This document shows positions 10,750-21,719 of a stretch of DNA of 64,000 nucleotides, in pieces. The stretch's first letter is position 1; each line of letters opens with the position of its first letter. The DNA comes from Hippopus hippopus. Its lineage: Eukaryota; Mollusca; Bivalvia; Cardiida; Cardiidae. Location: positions 12,053,215-12,117,214 of the forward strand of contig OX328112.1 of NCBI GenBank assembly GCA_946811185.2, given 5' to 3'. The position numbers and the translations under genes were made by a program. The notes beneath the pieces are model-generated. The model made no database searches. It was given only the letters and a program-made list of their open reading frames with translations, and had not been told where the DNA came from.

Positions 10750-11440
10750 AATAATCATGAAATGATATGATGGTTTATATCGTCCGATAACGTTTGACTC
10801 TCGGTGTAGGGTTCGTAATTGTTTCTCTCGATAAAAATGTCTAATTAATACTGGCAGACAAACACCATACAGCCTTGTTTACTTGCCGGCCATTAAATTG
10901 GCGCTAGGCACGACGGGACAACTTCAAGAAGCGGTGTCTCGTAATAATAGATAAGGCGTAATTTTTACACGCATTTTTTCTGAGTTATTAACTGATTGTA
11001 ATGATTCGGTATGAAAGACCTTTTTTTTCCATATATCGCCACTTTAAATGGAATGAAAACACTATTGTTTTGAAAACAAATCAGAAGCAGTTTTGAATAT
11101 TTCTCTGCGGCAACTGACTTTCTGAGAAATACTTGCGGATTCAAGCATCTACTTCTAGAAGGTACACAGTAAATTCTTCAGGAAACGACAAATTTCAGAG
11201 GCATCATTTTGAACCTTTTTTTTCTCAGATGACACATTTAATACGGCTTAAATGATGCAATTTGTATTTGAAATGCTAAAAAGTGCCTTTTTATTTACTA
11301 TGTTTGCAATAACCGTCATAAACAGGGCGGTAAAATCACGTGATCGTTTGATATGGTTATACTAAATACAGTCAAACTTTCATAATTCTAAACAGGGACA
11401 GGGCCCAAAAGATGATACGTACTGCTTAATATATATATAT
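10750..11440. other. No recognised feature
   Basis: AT-rich. Holds a short (AT)n run at 11430-11443 and nothing gene-like. Confidence 0.45.
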
Positions 11441-11443
11441 ATT

Positions 11444-11705
11444 AGCCATGCTCTGACAAAAGGGAACGTAATGCATCTCCGTGATGCAGTAAACCAAGCA
11501 AGTCATCACATAATTAGGGACCCTTACAATCCATTTAATCTAAGGATTGACTGAATCTGGAGGAAGAGTGGTCCTGGACATGCATAAAATTGACCTAAAG
11601 CAAAAAGTTTTGACCCATGTCAGCCTGCGCGGGCTGCGCAGGCTGACATGGGTCTATACTTTTTGTAAATGCATTGAGCCCCCTTTTCACAGAGCATGGT
11701 TCATA
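11444..11705. mobile_element. H3 hairpin MITE, near full length
   Basis: GCCATGCTCTGACAAAAGGG to CCCTTTTCACAGAGCATGGT. The hairpin GACCCATGTCAGCCTGCGCG / GCGCAGGCTGACATGGGTC is intact. ACATAATTAGGGACCC and GGTCCTGGACATGC are the usual internal words. Confidence 0.85.
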
Positions 11706-11859
11706 TGTTAGCGAAGAATCGAAAAAAAGAAAGATGGAAACTTTACGCAAAGTACATGACTGTTTTTTAATTGTTGGTGAGAACTTTGTCAACCCCCACC
11801 CCTCATCAACAACAACAACAACATCAAAACAGCTTTGCCAGTATTCAGCGAGCAGAGCT

Positions 11860-12040
11860 GCCGCTACATTCTCTTCTCTTGAAAAAGAAAAACAGACTTT
11901 CAATCGTACCAAACAGTTCGAATGTAGAACGGTCCTTTGACACATAGAAATTTGACCAATAGCAGAATGCGCAGCCTGACCTGGTTCGACAGTTTTTGCA
12001 GATGCATGAAAACCCCTTTTCACAAAGAATGGCTCATATA
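11860..12040. mobile_element. H3 right-half fragment
   Basis: CGGTCCTTTGACACATAGAA, TTGACCAATAGCAGAATGCG, CCTGACCTGGTTCGACAGTT, GCAGATGCATGAAAACCCC and TTTTCACAAAGAATGGCTCA. Confidence 0.7.
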
Positions 12041-12437
12041 TACTTTCCTTCTTACTTTTAACGGACAGGAGGAAAAAATCCAAGAGAAACCAAATTGAAC
12101 TCACGTGACCTTCTACAATGACAGGCTCGCACTGAATTCTGTGTGGTAACAGATACAAAATTGACAAATGGAACAATCATCTTTCTACACATGTCACTTT
12201 TTCACAATGTTCGAGTTTTTTGTCCATTAGCCACTGGTGTCACGTGACAGCTATCGTCTTAAGTGCTTCTTTTTTTGTCGCGGTCTATGTCGGCTTCACC
12301 TCGAGTGACATTCCGGTGCACCTTTGAGGTCCCCAAAGGTCAACAACAAAATTTAATGTTTTGCCGAATTTACCGGATGGCATAATGGAGAAAAAGTAGT
12401 AGATTTATAGTAGGTTGGTCATACGAGAACTAGCGAA

Positions 12438-12719
12438 ATGCCACGAGTATCTAACCGGTTTCCGAAGGTTGCAAAAGAAACATATGACGAAAGAGACATG
12501 TCATTTCGTCACTTGAAATTGAGGCACATAAACCAAAGGACAAAACCGCAGTCGATATTTATCGGTAATTTTCGTAGAGTGAAAGGAAGATGTACGCTTT
12601 ACTCTCACGACTTTTCTAAATTTGAAAGCAACACAACTTTTTGGTTTAGCCACTCAGAATTAGTGTTACTTTCTAAATCTAGAAAAAGGACTAAAAATAG
12701 AATTAAGAATGGATGGTGA
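12438..12719 (+). CDS. Short basic ORF, unrecognised (doubtful gene)
   Basis: A 93-codon ATG-initiated ORF outside the recognised repeats. The product is rich in Arg and Lys (ends SRKRTKNRIKNGW) and has no motif I recognise. An A-rich stretch containing AATAAA follows about 20 bp after the stop (near 12739), so a small transcript is possible. Against a gene: no visible promoter, the length is within chance for this base composition, and no second copy is present for comparison. I list it only because it is the one sizeable ORF outside the large element that is not a repeat shadow. Confidence 0.2.
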   Translation: MPRVSNRFPKVAKETYDERDMSFRHLKLRHINQRTKPQSIFIGNFRRVKGRCTLYSHDFSKFESNTTFWFSHSELVLLSKSRKRTKNRIKNGW

Positions 12720-12944
12720 ATACAGACAAAACGTGTAATAAAAAAAAATAATAATAATAACCTTGTTTCACTATTTCATTATTTCGAATGACTGACAAAA
12801 TATTATCGTTTAATATTAGAAGAAACAAGGATAAACAAGTTGTTTCGTTGAAATGGTTATCCCCGCCGAAAAATACCTTTTTTGATACAAATATATAAGA
12901 GGTATTAAGTCTTGCATGTACATGTGGCCTTTTTGTTATCTGTC

Positions 12945-13135
12945 CACAATGAAATTAAACATTAAGCCCCCTTTTCCATGACATGGCATTTCATTGAATA
13001 AAGAAAATAATTATTGTATGTGGCTTATGATAAACAATGTAAATATGAACTTTCATAAAAGTTAGTTATAGAGATATTGGTCCATAATGAAAATATACAT
13101 CAAGCCCCCTTTTTCCATGATACGGCATCAAATAC
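12945..13135. repeat. Tandem H3 terminal fragments
   Basis: ATTAAGCCCCCTTTTCCATG at 12961 and ATCAAGCCCCCTTTTTCCAT at 13101 are two copies of an H3-like end about 140 bp apart; there is no hairpin. Confidence 0.5.
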
Positions 13136-13214
13136 AAAAAACACACAAGTTTATCGGCAGAGTATCATAAGGAACACATGTATGGAGTTTCATCAATTTT
13201 CGTCAAGGATTTTA

Positions 13215-13325
13215 GAATATATATAATCAGACTGCACGTTCTGTGCAGTCTGATCTTGATCTACAGTATCCGCAAAAAGGTCAGTGAGTCGCGCTTAGCA
13301 GTCGAAGGGTTAAGTAATGATAGAG
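13215..13325. mobile_element. H2 half element
   Basis: ATCAGACTGCACGTTCTGTG / CAGTCTGATCTTGATCTACA hairpin, then GTCAGTGAGTCGCGCTTAGC AG and AAGGGTTAA. Confidence 0.7.
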
Positions 13326-13608
13326 ATATGATAAAATGTCAAAGTTTTGCACGACGAATATCTATGTCAAAAAGGGGGCATAACTGTGTCAAAGATATAT
13401 TGATGCTCTTCTGCACATATTGTATCGATTCCCCTTTTAACAGTTAATGACTTGTCCTAGTTTGAAGTAAATCTCTTCAGTAATGACAGAGATATTATAA
13501 AATGTCAATGTTTTTGCAAGACGACGGCGCACACGACACAGAAGATGACGATGCAGACATGATAATATTTCGACGTTTTCTTCGAAAACAGCCGAGCTCA
13601 TCAAGTAA

Positions 13609-13876
13609 TATGGCTTACAACACGCGAAAAGGGACATTCGGACATTTGCGTAAAGTGTCGTCTCGGATCAGCCTGCGCAGTCCGCGCAGGCTGATCCGAG
13701 ACGACACTTTACGACTACATTAGATATTGTGCAACAGAAGACTTGCGCAAAACAGAAAATTACATAAGCACAGAAAGTGTCGTTTCGGATTAGCCTGTGC
13801 GGACTGCGCAGACTGATCCGAGACGACACTGTACGCAAATGTCCGAATGCCCCTTTTCGCGTGTTGCAGGCCATAT
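13609..13876. mobile_element. H4 double-hairpin MITE
   Basis: Two successive hairpins, each with arms GTGTCGTCTCGGATCAGCCT / AGGCTGATCCGAGACGACAC around a GCGCAGTCCGCGC-type centre, joined by about 60 bp (ACTTTACGACTACATTAGAT ...). The ends are inverted: GGCTTACAACACGCGAAAAG and CTTTTCGCGTGTTGCAGGCC. Other copies are at 22774, 30848 and 60521. No coding capacity; the overlapping ORFs are hairpin readthrough. Confidence 0.9.
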
Positions 13877-13913
13877 AGATGTGACAATTCAACGTCTGCA
13901 TACAATGCAGTAT

Positions 13914-14398
13914 ATAAGACATGCTCGGTCAAAAGGGGGCTTAATGCATCTCCGTGATGTATTATACCAAACAGGTCATCACATAATTATGGATCCATAA
14001 AATCAAGTTTGTCTAACAGCCGACTGAAACATGAGGTAGAACGGTCCTTGGACATGCAGAAAATTTAACCATAGCAGAAATTTTCGACCCATATCAGCCT
14101 GCGCAGGCTGGCTTGGGCCGATAAGGATAGGGCACCCTAATGGGATTCGTGTAACATTGCCTTTCATCGCCAATATCGTACGGATTTGGCTAAGACTCAG
14201 GGCTAAGAGTCAGGTAATCCGTAATCGATGCGGAGAACCAGCGTGTATCAGCCGATCGGTTAGGTATTACCCGAGTCTTAGCCGAACCCGTACGTTTTTT
14301 TTTCCGCGATGAAAGGTTATGTTACAAGAATCCCATTAGGATGCCCTGCCCTTAAACAGATGCATCAATCCCCTTTTCATAGGCCATAGGCCATATTC
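13914..14398. mobile_element. H3 element interrupted by M5
   Basis: Left part 13914-14122 (GACATGCTCGGTCAAAAGGG ... GCCTGCGCAGGCTGGCTTGG GCCGATA). Right part resumes after 14353 with CAGATGCATCAATCCCC and TTTTCATAGGCCATAGG. The inserted M5 dates H3 as older at this locus. Confidence 0.8.
14123..14353. mobile_element. M5 MITE nested in H3
   Basis: AAGGATAGGGCACCCTAATG on the left and ATTAGGATGCCCTGCCCTT on the right are inverted. The inner TIR word is GTAACATTGCCTTTCATCG. It shares TCCGTAATCGATGCGG-type and GTGTATCAGCCGATCGG words with the copy at 9827. Confidence 0.85.
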
Positions 14399-14399
14399 A

Positions 14400-14925
14400 A
14401 TTGGTGAATTTGGGATGGGGGCTATTTTCCAGGTCAAATATCTCAAAAAAAAAAAAGTGAAGATCCAACATCCAACATTCAAAGTATATATTTATCCAAG
14501 ATTCAATTTTTGGTCATAATGTCCGAATGGCTCTTTGTGTGTCTGCGCATGCTCGGAAAACATGCCGAGGGTTAAAACGTATTGCTTGTCAGGAGACAGA
14601 CAGACTTTCATCCATCTAAACCGTATCTTTAACGTGACCGCCCTTACAAAACACGGATTTTAATTAATTAGATATTTTTGAACAACCTTTTTTACCGATT
14701 TTTTTCTGTTTTCGCTTTTCATACAGGGATTCCTCTCCCTTTTTTATGCATTCATTAGCCAACTGTCAGCTTCTTGAAGCGCATACCTTTGTGCAGGTGC
14801 GCGTTGATAGACTGGTTCAATTTCAGACATTCGTGTCGATCTTTTTATGAGTGTATTCATGAAAACCGGTCCAAACAGTAAGGATATATCTTTAGCTTTT
14901 AACGACTGGTGCTGCTGTTGACCAG
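14400..14925. other. No recognised feature
   Basis: AT-rich with a poly-A run at 14445-14456; nothing supports a gene. Confidence 0.4.
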
Positions 14926-14926
14926 C

Positions 14927-15230
14927 CCGCATAGCCGCATAGCCGCTTAAGTGGTAGAGCACAGGACTTGAAAACATCAAGTCTTGGGTCGATTCAGGGC
15001 GTTGGTTCGAGCCCCATGGCTGGTCATCTAAAATTACAAACAGTCTATCGGATGAGACGTTAAACCGATGACCCGTCTGACGGTGCTATACACCGGGCAC
15101 GTTACAGAAAATTAGCGTAACTTAGGATGGGTTTCGTCCTGTATTTTGCACTACCCCCGTAATAAAAACTAAAGTCTTTAGGGAGCGTCGCCCATATGGG
15201 CAACCGCTGTAAATGATGAATAAACACAAA
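14927..15230 (+). mobile_element. tRNA-derived SINE, family C
   Basis: tRNA-like head with GTGGTAGAGCACAGGACTTG (A-box like) and GGTTCGAGCCCC (B-box), then body words GGATGAGACGTTAAACCGA, CGTAACTTAGGATGGGTTTC and GTCCTGTATTTTGCACTA. The fragment at 32715-32950 shares the head and body in the same order. Confidence 0.75.
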
Positions 15231-15469
15231 TTTAATCAATTCGATGCTACTGCTGGTAATGAGTCTGTTGCAATGACGAAACTTATAATGATAGCGTTGA
15301 TGATTATAATGGTAAAAAAGATAAAAATGATAACGATGATGATTATGATGATATAAAATTATGTGATTTTCTTAAATGGTACTTTATGCAACTTACCGTT
15401 ATTTCAGTTATAACAGGCCGACAACTCGCTTATTAATGTCTATCTTGTATTTTACAAGAACTAGGACGG

Positions 15470-15530
15470 GTCGACCACTGCACAGAACGTGCAGTCTGAT
15501 CTTGGATCTGCTCTGTCCGCTATTTTGCAG
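15470..15530. mobile_element. H2 half element
   Basis: ACTGCACAGAACGTGCAGTC, TGATCTTGGATCTGCTCTGT and CCGC; only the right arm and part of the left survive. Confidence 0.6.
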
Positions 15531-15689
15531 AAAAAAAACACCATTTGAATTTCAACGCCTTGCTCTGTTTTCCTTATTTGAAAACTTCATTTCGGTTTTC
15601 CTTTTTGCTTAAAGGATAAAAAAAGGCCTTGCAGGTAGGGTTGGGGGTTGTATCCATGTATACGATAATGGCAGGGAAAAAACCCAGAA

Positions 15690-15945
15690 AACCCTGTTTT
15701 TCTTTAACCATTTTACCACACTATTCAGAATTTTAACGATCGTTAAGCAAGGAGGCTTTTGAAAACATTTTGAGAAAAGGAGAAAATGCTGGTAACCAGC
15801 ATTTTCTCCTTTTCCCAAAATGTTTTCTACCTTCTTAAAGGCAAATCTCATCATGTGAACCACACTTAAATTGTCGTCTGCAAACGCTCTCAATTTGGAC
15901 AAGTCTAAAATTTTGTCGCTTGGTAGGAAGTTACAATGAAAATAC
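15690..15945. mobile_element. H1 hairpin MITE
   Basis: GAAAACATTTTGAGAAAAGG through AGAAAATGCTGGTAACCAGC and ATTTTCTCCTTTTCCCAAAA; the flanking half TCTGCAAACGCTCTCAATTT, GGACAAGTCTAAAATTTTGT and CGCTTGG is intact. Confidence 0.85.
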
Positions 15946-17299
15946 AGTAGCTGGCTCATCATCCTTGAGGCACCAGTAAAAATTTTACCACATCCGCCCG
16001 GAAAAAAAAGGTACAAAAAAACGAAGCACATCATGGACGATTAAGCGCGATTACGCGAGACTTGGTCACGTGTGCTTCACGAGCAACCATAAAGCAAGCC
16101 CTGAAGTCCCTTTGCGGAACGGTTAGTTTCTCGCCTAAAGCCCGAATAGCAGCCAAAAGTAAGCAGAACAGAACAGAATTTTCTTGCTATAAGTAGTTAA
16201 CAAATACTTTTAGCAAACATAAAGAAAAAAAAAATACTCGTGTAAGGTTAACTATGGTGGCATATTTCTGCCGCGAGATACGAGATAGCTATCATGATAA
16301 TTTAAGAGAAGTATCGTGATAAAACAAAAATTTTCATGATAAAAATATCGCGATAATTCTAACTCTTATCATGATTTTTTCTGCTATCGTGCCTACAACT
16401 GACATTCATGGTACCTATAATTAGATACGGTTTCGGAACACCTTCGTCTACAACCTTATGAATTCTCCTTTTCCATGGATGGTTTTAAAGTTGTTCGTAG
16501 GAGGCATTTCGAGTTGTCTTTGTGATTTTACAGACCTCTGTTCATTTCGAGTATTGTCAAAATTTACCAATTAAGGTACAAAAAAAAAAAATGTTAATGA
16601 TTCGAAATTTTACTAACTGCAATCTTATTAAAGGGTAACTCCAGACCAAAGTTTTCATTTCCAAATCGGATAAAACTATACTAGAGTTATGTTAACAAAA
16701 TTTTTTTTTTTTTAGCGTTCTGTGATGCTTACTTCACGAGATATAGAGTTTTAAACTTCGGATTTTCACCTGTCTGACAGTCGCTAATTGAAAAAATCGT
16801 GACTTCCGGCAGTTTGCCGTGACGTTACAAGTGTCACGGAGAAGATATGGTCGCTATATATGAACTAACGCAGAAAACTGAAAAAACTGCATGAAATTCG
16901 TAAAGATATAAATCGCTTTATCACGTTTAAATCACTTGTGCACTGCAGAATTTTCACCTCTATCGCTCTTACATCTTACTACAATCATAGGAAAGAAATT
17001 TTGAATGAATTAGCCTAGTGGAGATAGTACTTATGAAAAGGAAAAGTTATTCTTCTGGTGGGAAACAAAACTATTTTGAAATTTATTTCTTGAAGTTATT
17101 TCAATTATACCACTGCCTAATCAACGAATTTTAATAGATAAAAATAAAAAAGAAATAATAACTCAAGATAGTTGAAACATGCCAAAATTCTCTTCTACTA
17201 GGTGGTAGAAGGAAGAAGGAACGTTGCAATGTGTAAAGTAAGTCATTCGAGTACAGTTCTAAGGCTGTTTCTACCAAATATAGGACACCGTCGATCATT

Positions 17300-17345
17300 G
17301 AACGGTCTACAAATCCTGCGCAGTCTGATCTTGATCTACACCATC
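17300..17345. mobile_element. H2 half fragment inside T2
   Basis: ACAAATCCTGCGCAGTCTGA and TCTTGATCTACACCATCAGT give one arm only. Confidence 0.4.
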
Positions 17346-18232
17346 AGTGTCAGCATTTTACATGTCTCCTTCAGCTTGGGAAGAATTAAAAGCCTTAATC
17401 TACCTCAGAAATCGTATCCTTTCTTTAACATTCACGAACAATGTCAAATCCAGCACACATCCTGAATTTGCTATTAAAGTTAAATCCATTTTTTATTTTT
17501 TCACTTGATCTTCATTTATTTTCCAACATGGTTTTTTTTTTTTTTCACAATTTCAAATTTGTTTCTTTCATCAACAACAACGTTAAAAGATTGTCTGAAT
17601 TGCCTCCTGCCTTCCTGCCTTCCTGCCCTCCATATCATGCAGTAAACGTTTTTGATCGTCTGTAAAATACAGGGTCAGTCCATTTCCTACATACTGAGAC
17701 ATGAAAGGAGTAAAATTTAAGTGGAAATACCAACGTGGACAAAAATTATTTAACTCTCTTCTTCCGTATTTCTCGCTGTAATCATGTACCAGATAACAGA
17801 TGCAGATTGCTGACCATAAAAATGCAGCGTAAATTAAAAATTTATAACTGCATACAAACTTTACACAAGATTTTAGTGCGCCAACTTTTTATTTTGCGAA
17901 CAGAATTGTGTGTTCCATCAATGCAAAGGGTTAATTCGGCGCCTCTTTGATGTTGGTATCGCACCATTGTGGTCTCACATATTTTTTTTGCCCGGCTTGC
18001 AGCTGGGGGTTAACAAGCACTTGTCCTAAACATGTCATGTACAAAGTTACTCTTTTGTTTTCACGACCATATTGAGCCCTTTTTCTTATAAAATGTAAAT
18101 GGAATTTGGAATTTTACACAGGTTAAATGGGTAAGTCTAACGTCATAACTTTTGTATTTTCCTCATTCATACGATCTTAAAAAAAAAAAAATCCCATAAT
18201 CTGCTTGTCGAATTTCTATTCTAACTACCCTC

Positions 18233-18236
<4 letters not shown>

Positions 18237-18272
<36 letters not shown>

Positions 18273-18293
18273 ACGCTCGCTCGCTCGCTCTCA
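18237..18293. repeat. Microsatellite (CT)n(CG)n(GCTC)n
   Basis: A compound run of CT dinucleotides, then CG dinucleotides, then GCTC tetranucleotides, inside T2. The alternating CG tract is a potential Z-DNA former. Confidence 0.95.
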
Positions 18294-18369
18294 TATGAAA
18301 GAGATGGATAATCAACAGTGAATTCACCATTGATTTCTTGCCTCATTTAAATTTCTGTGGGGCCCCAAG

Positions 18370-18480
18370 GCTGCTGAGCGCGACTCAGTGACCTTTTCCG
18401 AACAGTGTATATTAAGATCAGACTGCACAGAACGTGCAATCTGATCTTATGTACAGTGTCCAATACGGAGATATCTATTT
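18370..18480. mobile_element. H2 hairpin inside T2
   Basis: GCTGCTGAGCGCGACTCAGT, GACC, AGATCAGACTGCACAGAACG and TGCAATCTGATCTTATGTAC, then GTCCAATACGGAGATATC. Confidence 0.75.
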
Positions 18481-19309
18481 TTGTATCTCCAAAAACTAGC
18501 ACTATTCGAAATTTTGCAATCGGCATGAAGGTTTATTTAACCTGTTGAGGATTAATGGTAAATCTGATATTAAGCCACGTCATTCGGTTCAGACTGGCAA
18601 ACTGGCGAATAAATAGTCATCTCCTGGCTCGAAATAGTGCTTAAACTCGGCACCCGGCATACGACAGTCGTCTCCCGACATGAGGGAAGATAAGGCTGTG
18701 AGAAAAAAAGTCAGTATCAGAGCAAATTAATAGTACACAGAAGCCGAAATAAGTGTGGCGTCACATCCGGTTTATTGCAGATTTCACAAACTCGCACAGG
18801 TGTGCAACCACATTTTCGCTTATAACATTGAAATACGGTTTTCAATTTTAAGATTGTTTTCATTAAAGGATTCATATATCCAAAATGAGATTTTGGCCGT
18901 AGTTGCCCTTTAAGTCAAAACTACCGAGTTCATCCAAATGATGCATTTTCTATTTATAGATATCACAATAGTTTTATCTCGCATGTCAGCTTCGAGCACG
19001 GTTGAGAAATTTTGCGATAAAATATTAGTTTATCGTGATACTTTTATCAAGAAACTTTTCACTTTCTTGATAAGATTTCCAGGAAACTTTTAATTTATCG
19101 CGATAGTTTACTAAAATTATCATGATAGCTATCTCGTATCTCGTGGCAGAAATATACCACCATAGTTAACAACGAGAAACTAATGCGTACATAAATGATG
19201 TTTAGAAAATACTTTTGTTCTTATAGAGCAACCCCCCCCCCCCACGTTCTGTTCTGTTCTGTTCTGGTTAGCTTCTCGCTTAAAGCCCCAATAGTGGCCA
19301 AAAGTAAGC

Positions 19310-19575
19310 AATCAAGGTGTCAAAATTACAAAAAAAGTCATACCATTAAAAAAGTATGGAGATCATATTGTGAAGATGGCTGTCTGTTATTGTACAGTTA
19401 GTTCAAGTGTTCAAATGGATTTTAAAACCAGGTCAAAAGTTGCCAAGTTGCTCTATCTTTTCCTTACTTTTTAAATCGTTATAAGATTAACGTATTTGCC
19501 AGCAACTTACACATAGATCGACCTCACAATGACAGAATGTCATCTTCACAATATTTTCCATACTTTAAAAAGGTA
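19310..19575. mobile_element. P8 inverted-repeat element
   Basis: CATACCATTAAAAAAGTATG, GTGAAGATGGC and TTATTGTACAGTTAG are mirrored at the right as CTTCACAATATTTTCCATAC and TTTAAAAAGGTATTA. Related copies are at 29280, 31755 and 61905. Confidence 0.6.
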
Positions 19576-19679
19576 TTATTTAACCTTTTTCCTGCTAAAT
19601 AAATAAACTGAAACTTTCATGCCAATAGTAAAAACTCGACTGGTGATATTTCAAATTCATTGTTTGGAGAACGAATATC

Positions 19680-19775
19680 TCCTTATCGGACAGCGTAGAT
19701 CCAAGATCAGATCTTGATCTACATCGTCAGCATAAGGTCAGTGAGTCGCGCTTAGCAGCCTAGGTGTTAAATTCA
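19680..19775. mobile_element. H2 hairpin, loop deleted
   Basis: TATCGGACAGCGTAGATCCA, AGATCAGATCTTGATCTACA, then AAGGTCAGTGAGTCGCGCTT AGCAGCC. The GCACGTTCTGTGC core is missing. Confidence 0.65.
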
Positions 19776-20104
19776 AATGCATTTTAACACCCGTTTTGTT
19801 TATTTTTGACCACTATTGGAGCTTTAATGGCTATATACTATGCAGAAAGTGCAGAAAAGTCTTATCATTATCATCATTATTGTTTTTATCATCAATACAA
19901 CAACTACTACCACTACTACTGATACTACCGATATTTATAAATCAGATGGTTTCAGGTATTAAACCCTCTTTTCTCAGAGCGCGACTCCGTACTTTATTTC
20001 CAAAAGATATCTGCATACGAATAAGTCTGTTCATAAGGCTATTTTTTGCATAGCAGATGCTCTTAAGATAATCTTCCTTTGTCTTTTCGGGGTTTCTTTT
20101 GAGC

Positions 20105-20360
20105 AATACTCTGTGAAAAGGGGTTTTAATCTATCTGCAAAAGGTATCGACCCATGTCAGCCTGCGCACTCCGCGCAGGCTGACATGAGTCGAAACTTTT
20201 TGCCATTTGTAAATTTTATGTATGTCCGAGGACCATTTTACCTCTAGGTTCAGTCAAGTGTTGGAATGAATGGATTTCATTGTTCCATGATTATGTGAGA
20301 ACTTGCTTGGTATAATGCATGGCAGAGATGCATTCAACCTCCTTTTGTCTGGATGTGACT
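20105..20360. mobile_element. H3 hairpin MITE
   Basis: ACTCTGTGAAAAGGGGTTTT, ATCGACCCATGTCAGCCTGC, GCGCAGGCTGACATGAGTCG, then TGATTATGTGAGAACTTGC and GAGATGCATTCAACCTCC. Confidence 0.8.
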
Positions 20361-20606
20361 CACTTTTTTTGTACGCATTTGTCCGTATCACCTTGCGTGT
20401 TACATGTGCAAGATTGTATGCAAAACATGCATATAGAAATTCTGATAAAAATTAATCCAGCAACGCATGTGGAATTTTTTTCTGCATATTGCCTGGATAA
20501 TTTCATGAGAAACAATCCGTTTACAACACGACAGGATTCAAGAGTCATCTGATGTCAAAAGCATTTGCTGAAGTCTAATCAAAAGTGGCTTAAAGATAAC
20601 TAGTAC

Positions 20607-20800
20607 GACCCCTTACTCATCGGTAAACATCGACGTTTTCGTAATCTCGGCAGCTTCCGTCTTTTAATATGGGAGTTAGGGGCCGTAAACTCACTAACTC
20701 ATCAGTAAATGTCGTGTAAAATCGACGTTTTCGTATAGGTTATTCGGCCAATCTCGGCAGCTTCCGTCTTTTAATATGACAGTTAGGGGCCGTAGACCTT
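20607..20800. repeat. Tandem dimer of an about 110-bp unit
   Basis: CTCGGCAGCTTCCGTCTTTT AATATG and GTTAGGGGCCGTA occur twice. The inverse dimer is at 23705-23925 (TACGGCCCCTAAC, AAAAGACGGAAGCTG). Confidence 0.8.
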
Positions 20801-20859
20801 AAGTAATGCAGCTTGCTTTTAATAGAGTAGAAAATATGGTTGAACAATGTTTTCAGAAG

Positions 20860-21030
20860 CTTTCAAAGTCGATTTTCTTTGCTATTAGTCAGTTTTCTGT
20901 ATGTCAAAGGACTAGTTTACCTAAAAATTCAGTCAATTGTAAGACGAAATGGATCCTATTGATCCATTTTTATATGATGACTTGCGTCAAGGAGATGCAT
21001 TTGGCCCCCTTCTCCCAGATCGCCGCTCAC
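20860..21030. mobile_element. H3 right-half fragment
   Basis: GCTATTAGTCAGTTTTCTGT, ATGTCAAAGGACTAG, TATATGATGACTTGCG and GGAGATGCATTTGGCCCCC. Confidence 0.6.
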
Positions 21031-21149
21031 ATATATCTTTTCAAAATAAGATCTTAATCCAACTCAGTGTTGGAAAAATCAACAAGCTAATGGTGACGTA
21101 AAATCTGATAGGCTGAACTATTTGATTTAGCCAATAAGAGATTGTGTTC

Positions 21150-21275
21150 TTTTGAAATTTCGATCATCGGACATTATTACTAAAAATATCACACTGGCGC
21201 ATCGCCTCTATTTATTGTGCTATTTTTAGTAACAGTGTTTGATGATCGACCAATGAAAATTTCCGTCTCCCGTGA
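21150..21275. repeat. Inverted repeat
   Basis: GAAATTTCGATCATCGGACA ... TTACTAAAAATA is mirrored as TATTTTTAGTAA ... GATGATCGACCAATG AAAATTTC. Arms about 35 bp with mismatches, loop about 40 bp. Confidence 0.7.
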
Positions 21276-21354
21276 TACACTAACGAAGCTTCAAAGGCCT
21301 GTGAGTTAACTTAAAGTAGCTGATGTAGCCTGTACTGTGACTGGCATACTTAAT

Positions 21355-21605
21355 CCTTGTCGTGCTCAAATCTTAACAACACAATCCAGAGTTTTAACGA
21401 CCCTGAATAGACAGAATTTTGAAAACATTGTAGAAAAAAGAGAAAATGCTGGTAACCAGCATTTTCTCCTTTTCCTACAATGTTTTCTGACCATTCAAAG
21501 ACAATATCACATCATTTGAGTAATATTTGATTTTTCGTCTGCTTGCAAATTCTTTCAATGTGGAAGAGTCTAAAATTTTGTCGTTTGGTAAAGCGTTAAT
21601 AAAAG
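21355..21605. mobile_element. H1 hairpin MITE
   Basis: GAAAACATTGTAGAAAAAAG, AGAAAATGCTGGTAACCAGC, ATTTTCTCCTTTTCCTACAA; distal GTCTAAAATTTTGTCGTTTG GTAAAGCGTTAA terminus. Confidence 0.85.
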
Positions 21606-21719
21606 AAATAAACATTCTCAGTCGACAGTAAAAATGCAAATATCGCAACTTTGAATTTGATTTTGGCTCGAATCAGCAAAGAAGCAAAGAAGTGCAGATC
21701 CAAGACCAGACTGCGCGCC

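Larger units (their letters stand above)
16628..18913. mobile_element. T2 element, TTAA target site, 2.28 kb, nested in T1
   Basis: Element 16632-18909 starts AGGGTAACTCC and ends AGTTGCCCT. Both sides carry TTAA (16628-16631, 18910-18913). TTAA targeting is typical of the piggyBac and Kolobok superfamilies, and an AGGG-type start fits Kolobok better, but this is inference. No transposase domain is visible in the 60-90 codon ORFs, so it is probably non-autonomous. Confidence 0.75.
16247..19170. mobile_element. T1 element (6-bp TSD GTTAAC), 2.9 kb including insertion
   Basis: The element proper is 16253-19164, TATGGTGGCATATTTCTGCC to ...AAATATACCACCATA. It is flanked by GTTAAC at 16247-16252 and 19165-19170. 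The TIRs share CGAGATACGAGATAGCTATC. It carries the same internal ATTAGATACGGTTTCGGAAC block as the 4586 copy. A second element (16632-18909) is inserted in it. With the insertion removed, T1 is about 0.6 kb. No transposase seen. Confidence 0.85.

Noticed and set aside
11674..12176. 88-codon plus and 193-codon minus ORFs
   Set aside because: Both read through H3 copies and intervening low-complexity (CAA)n sequence, and the minus ORF contains translated MITE hairpins.
12950..13400. CRISPR-like array from regularly recurring hairpin words
   Set aside because: The spacing is irregular, the recurring words are ends of dispersed H2/H3 MITEs, and the genome is animal.
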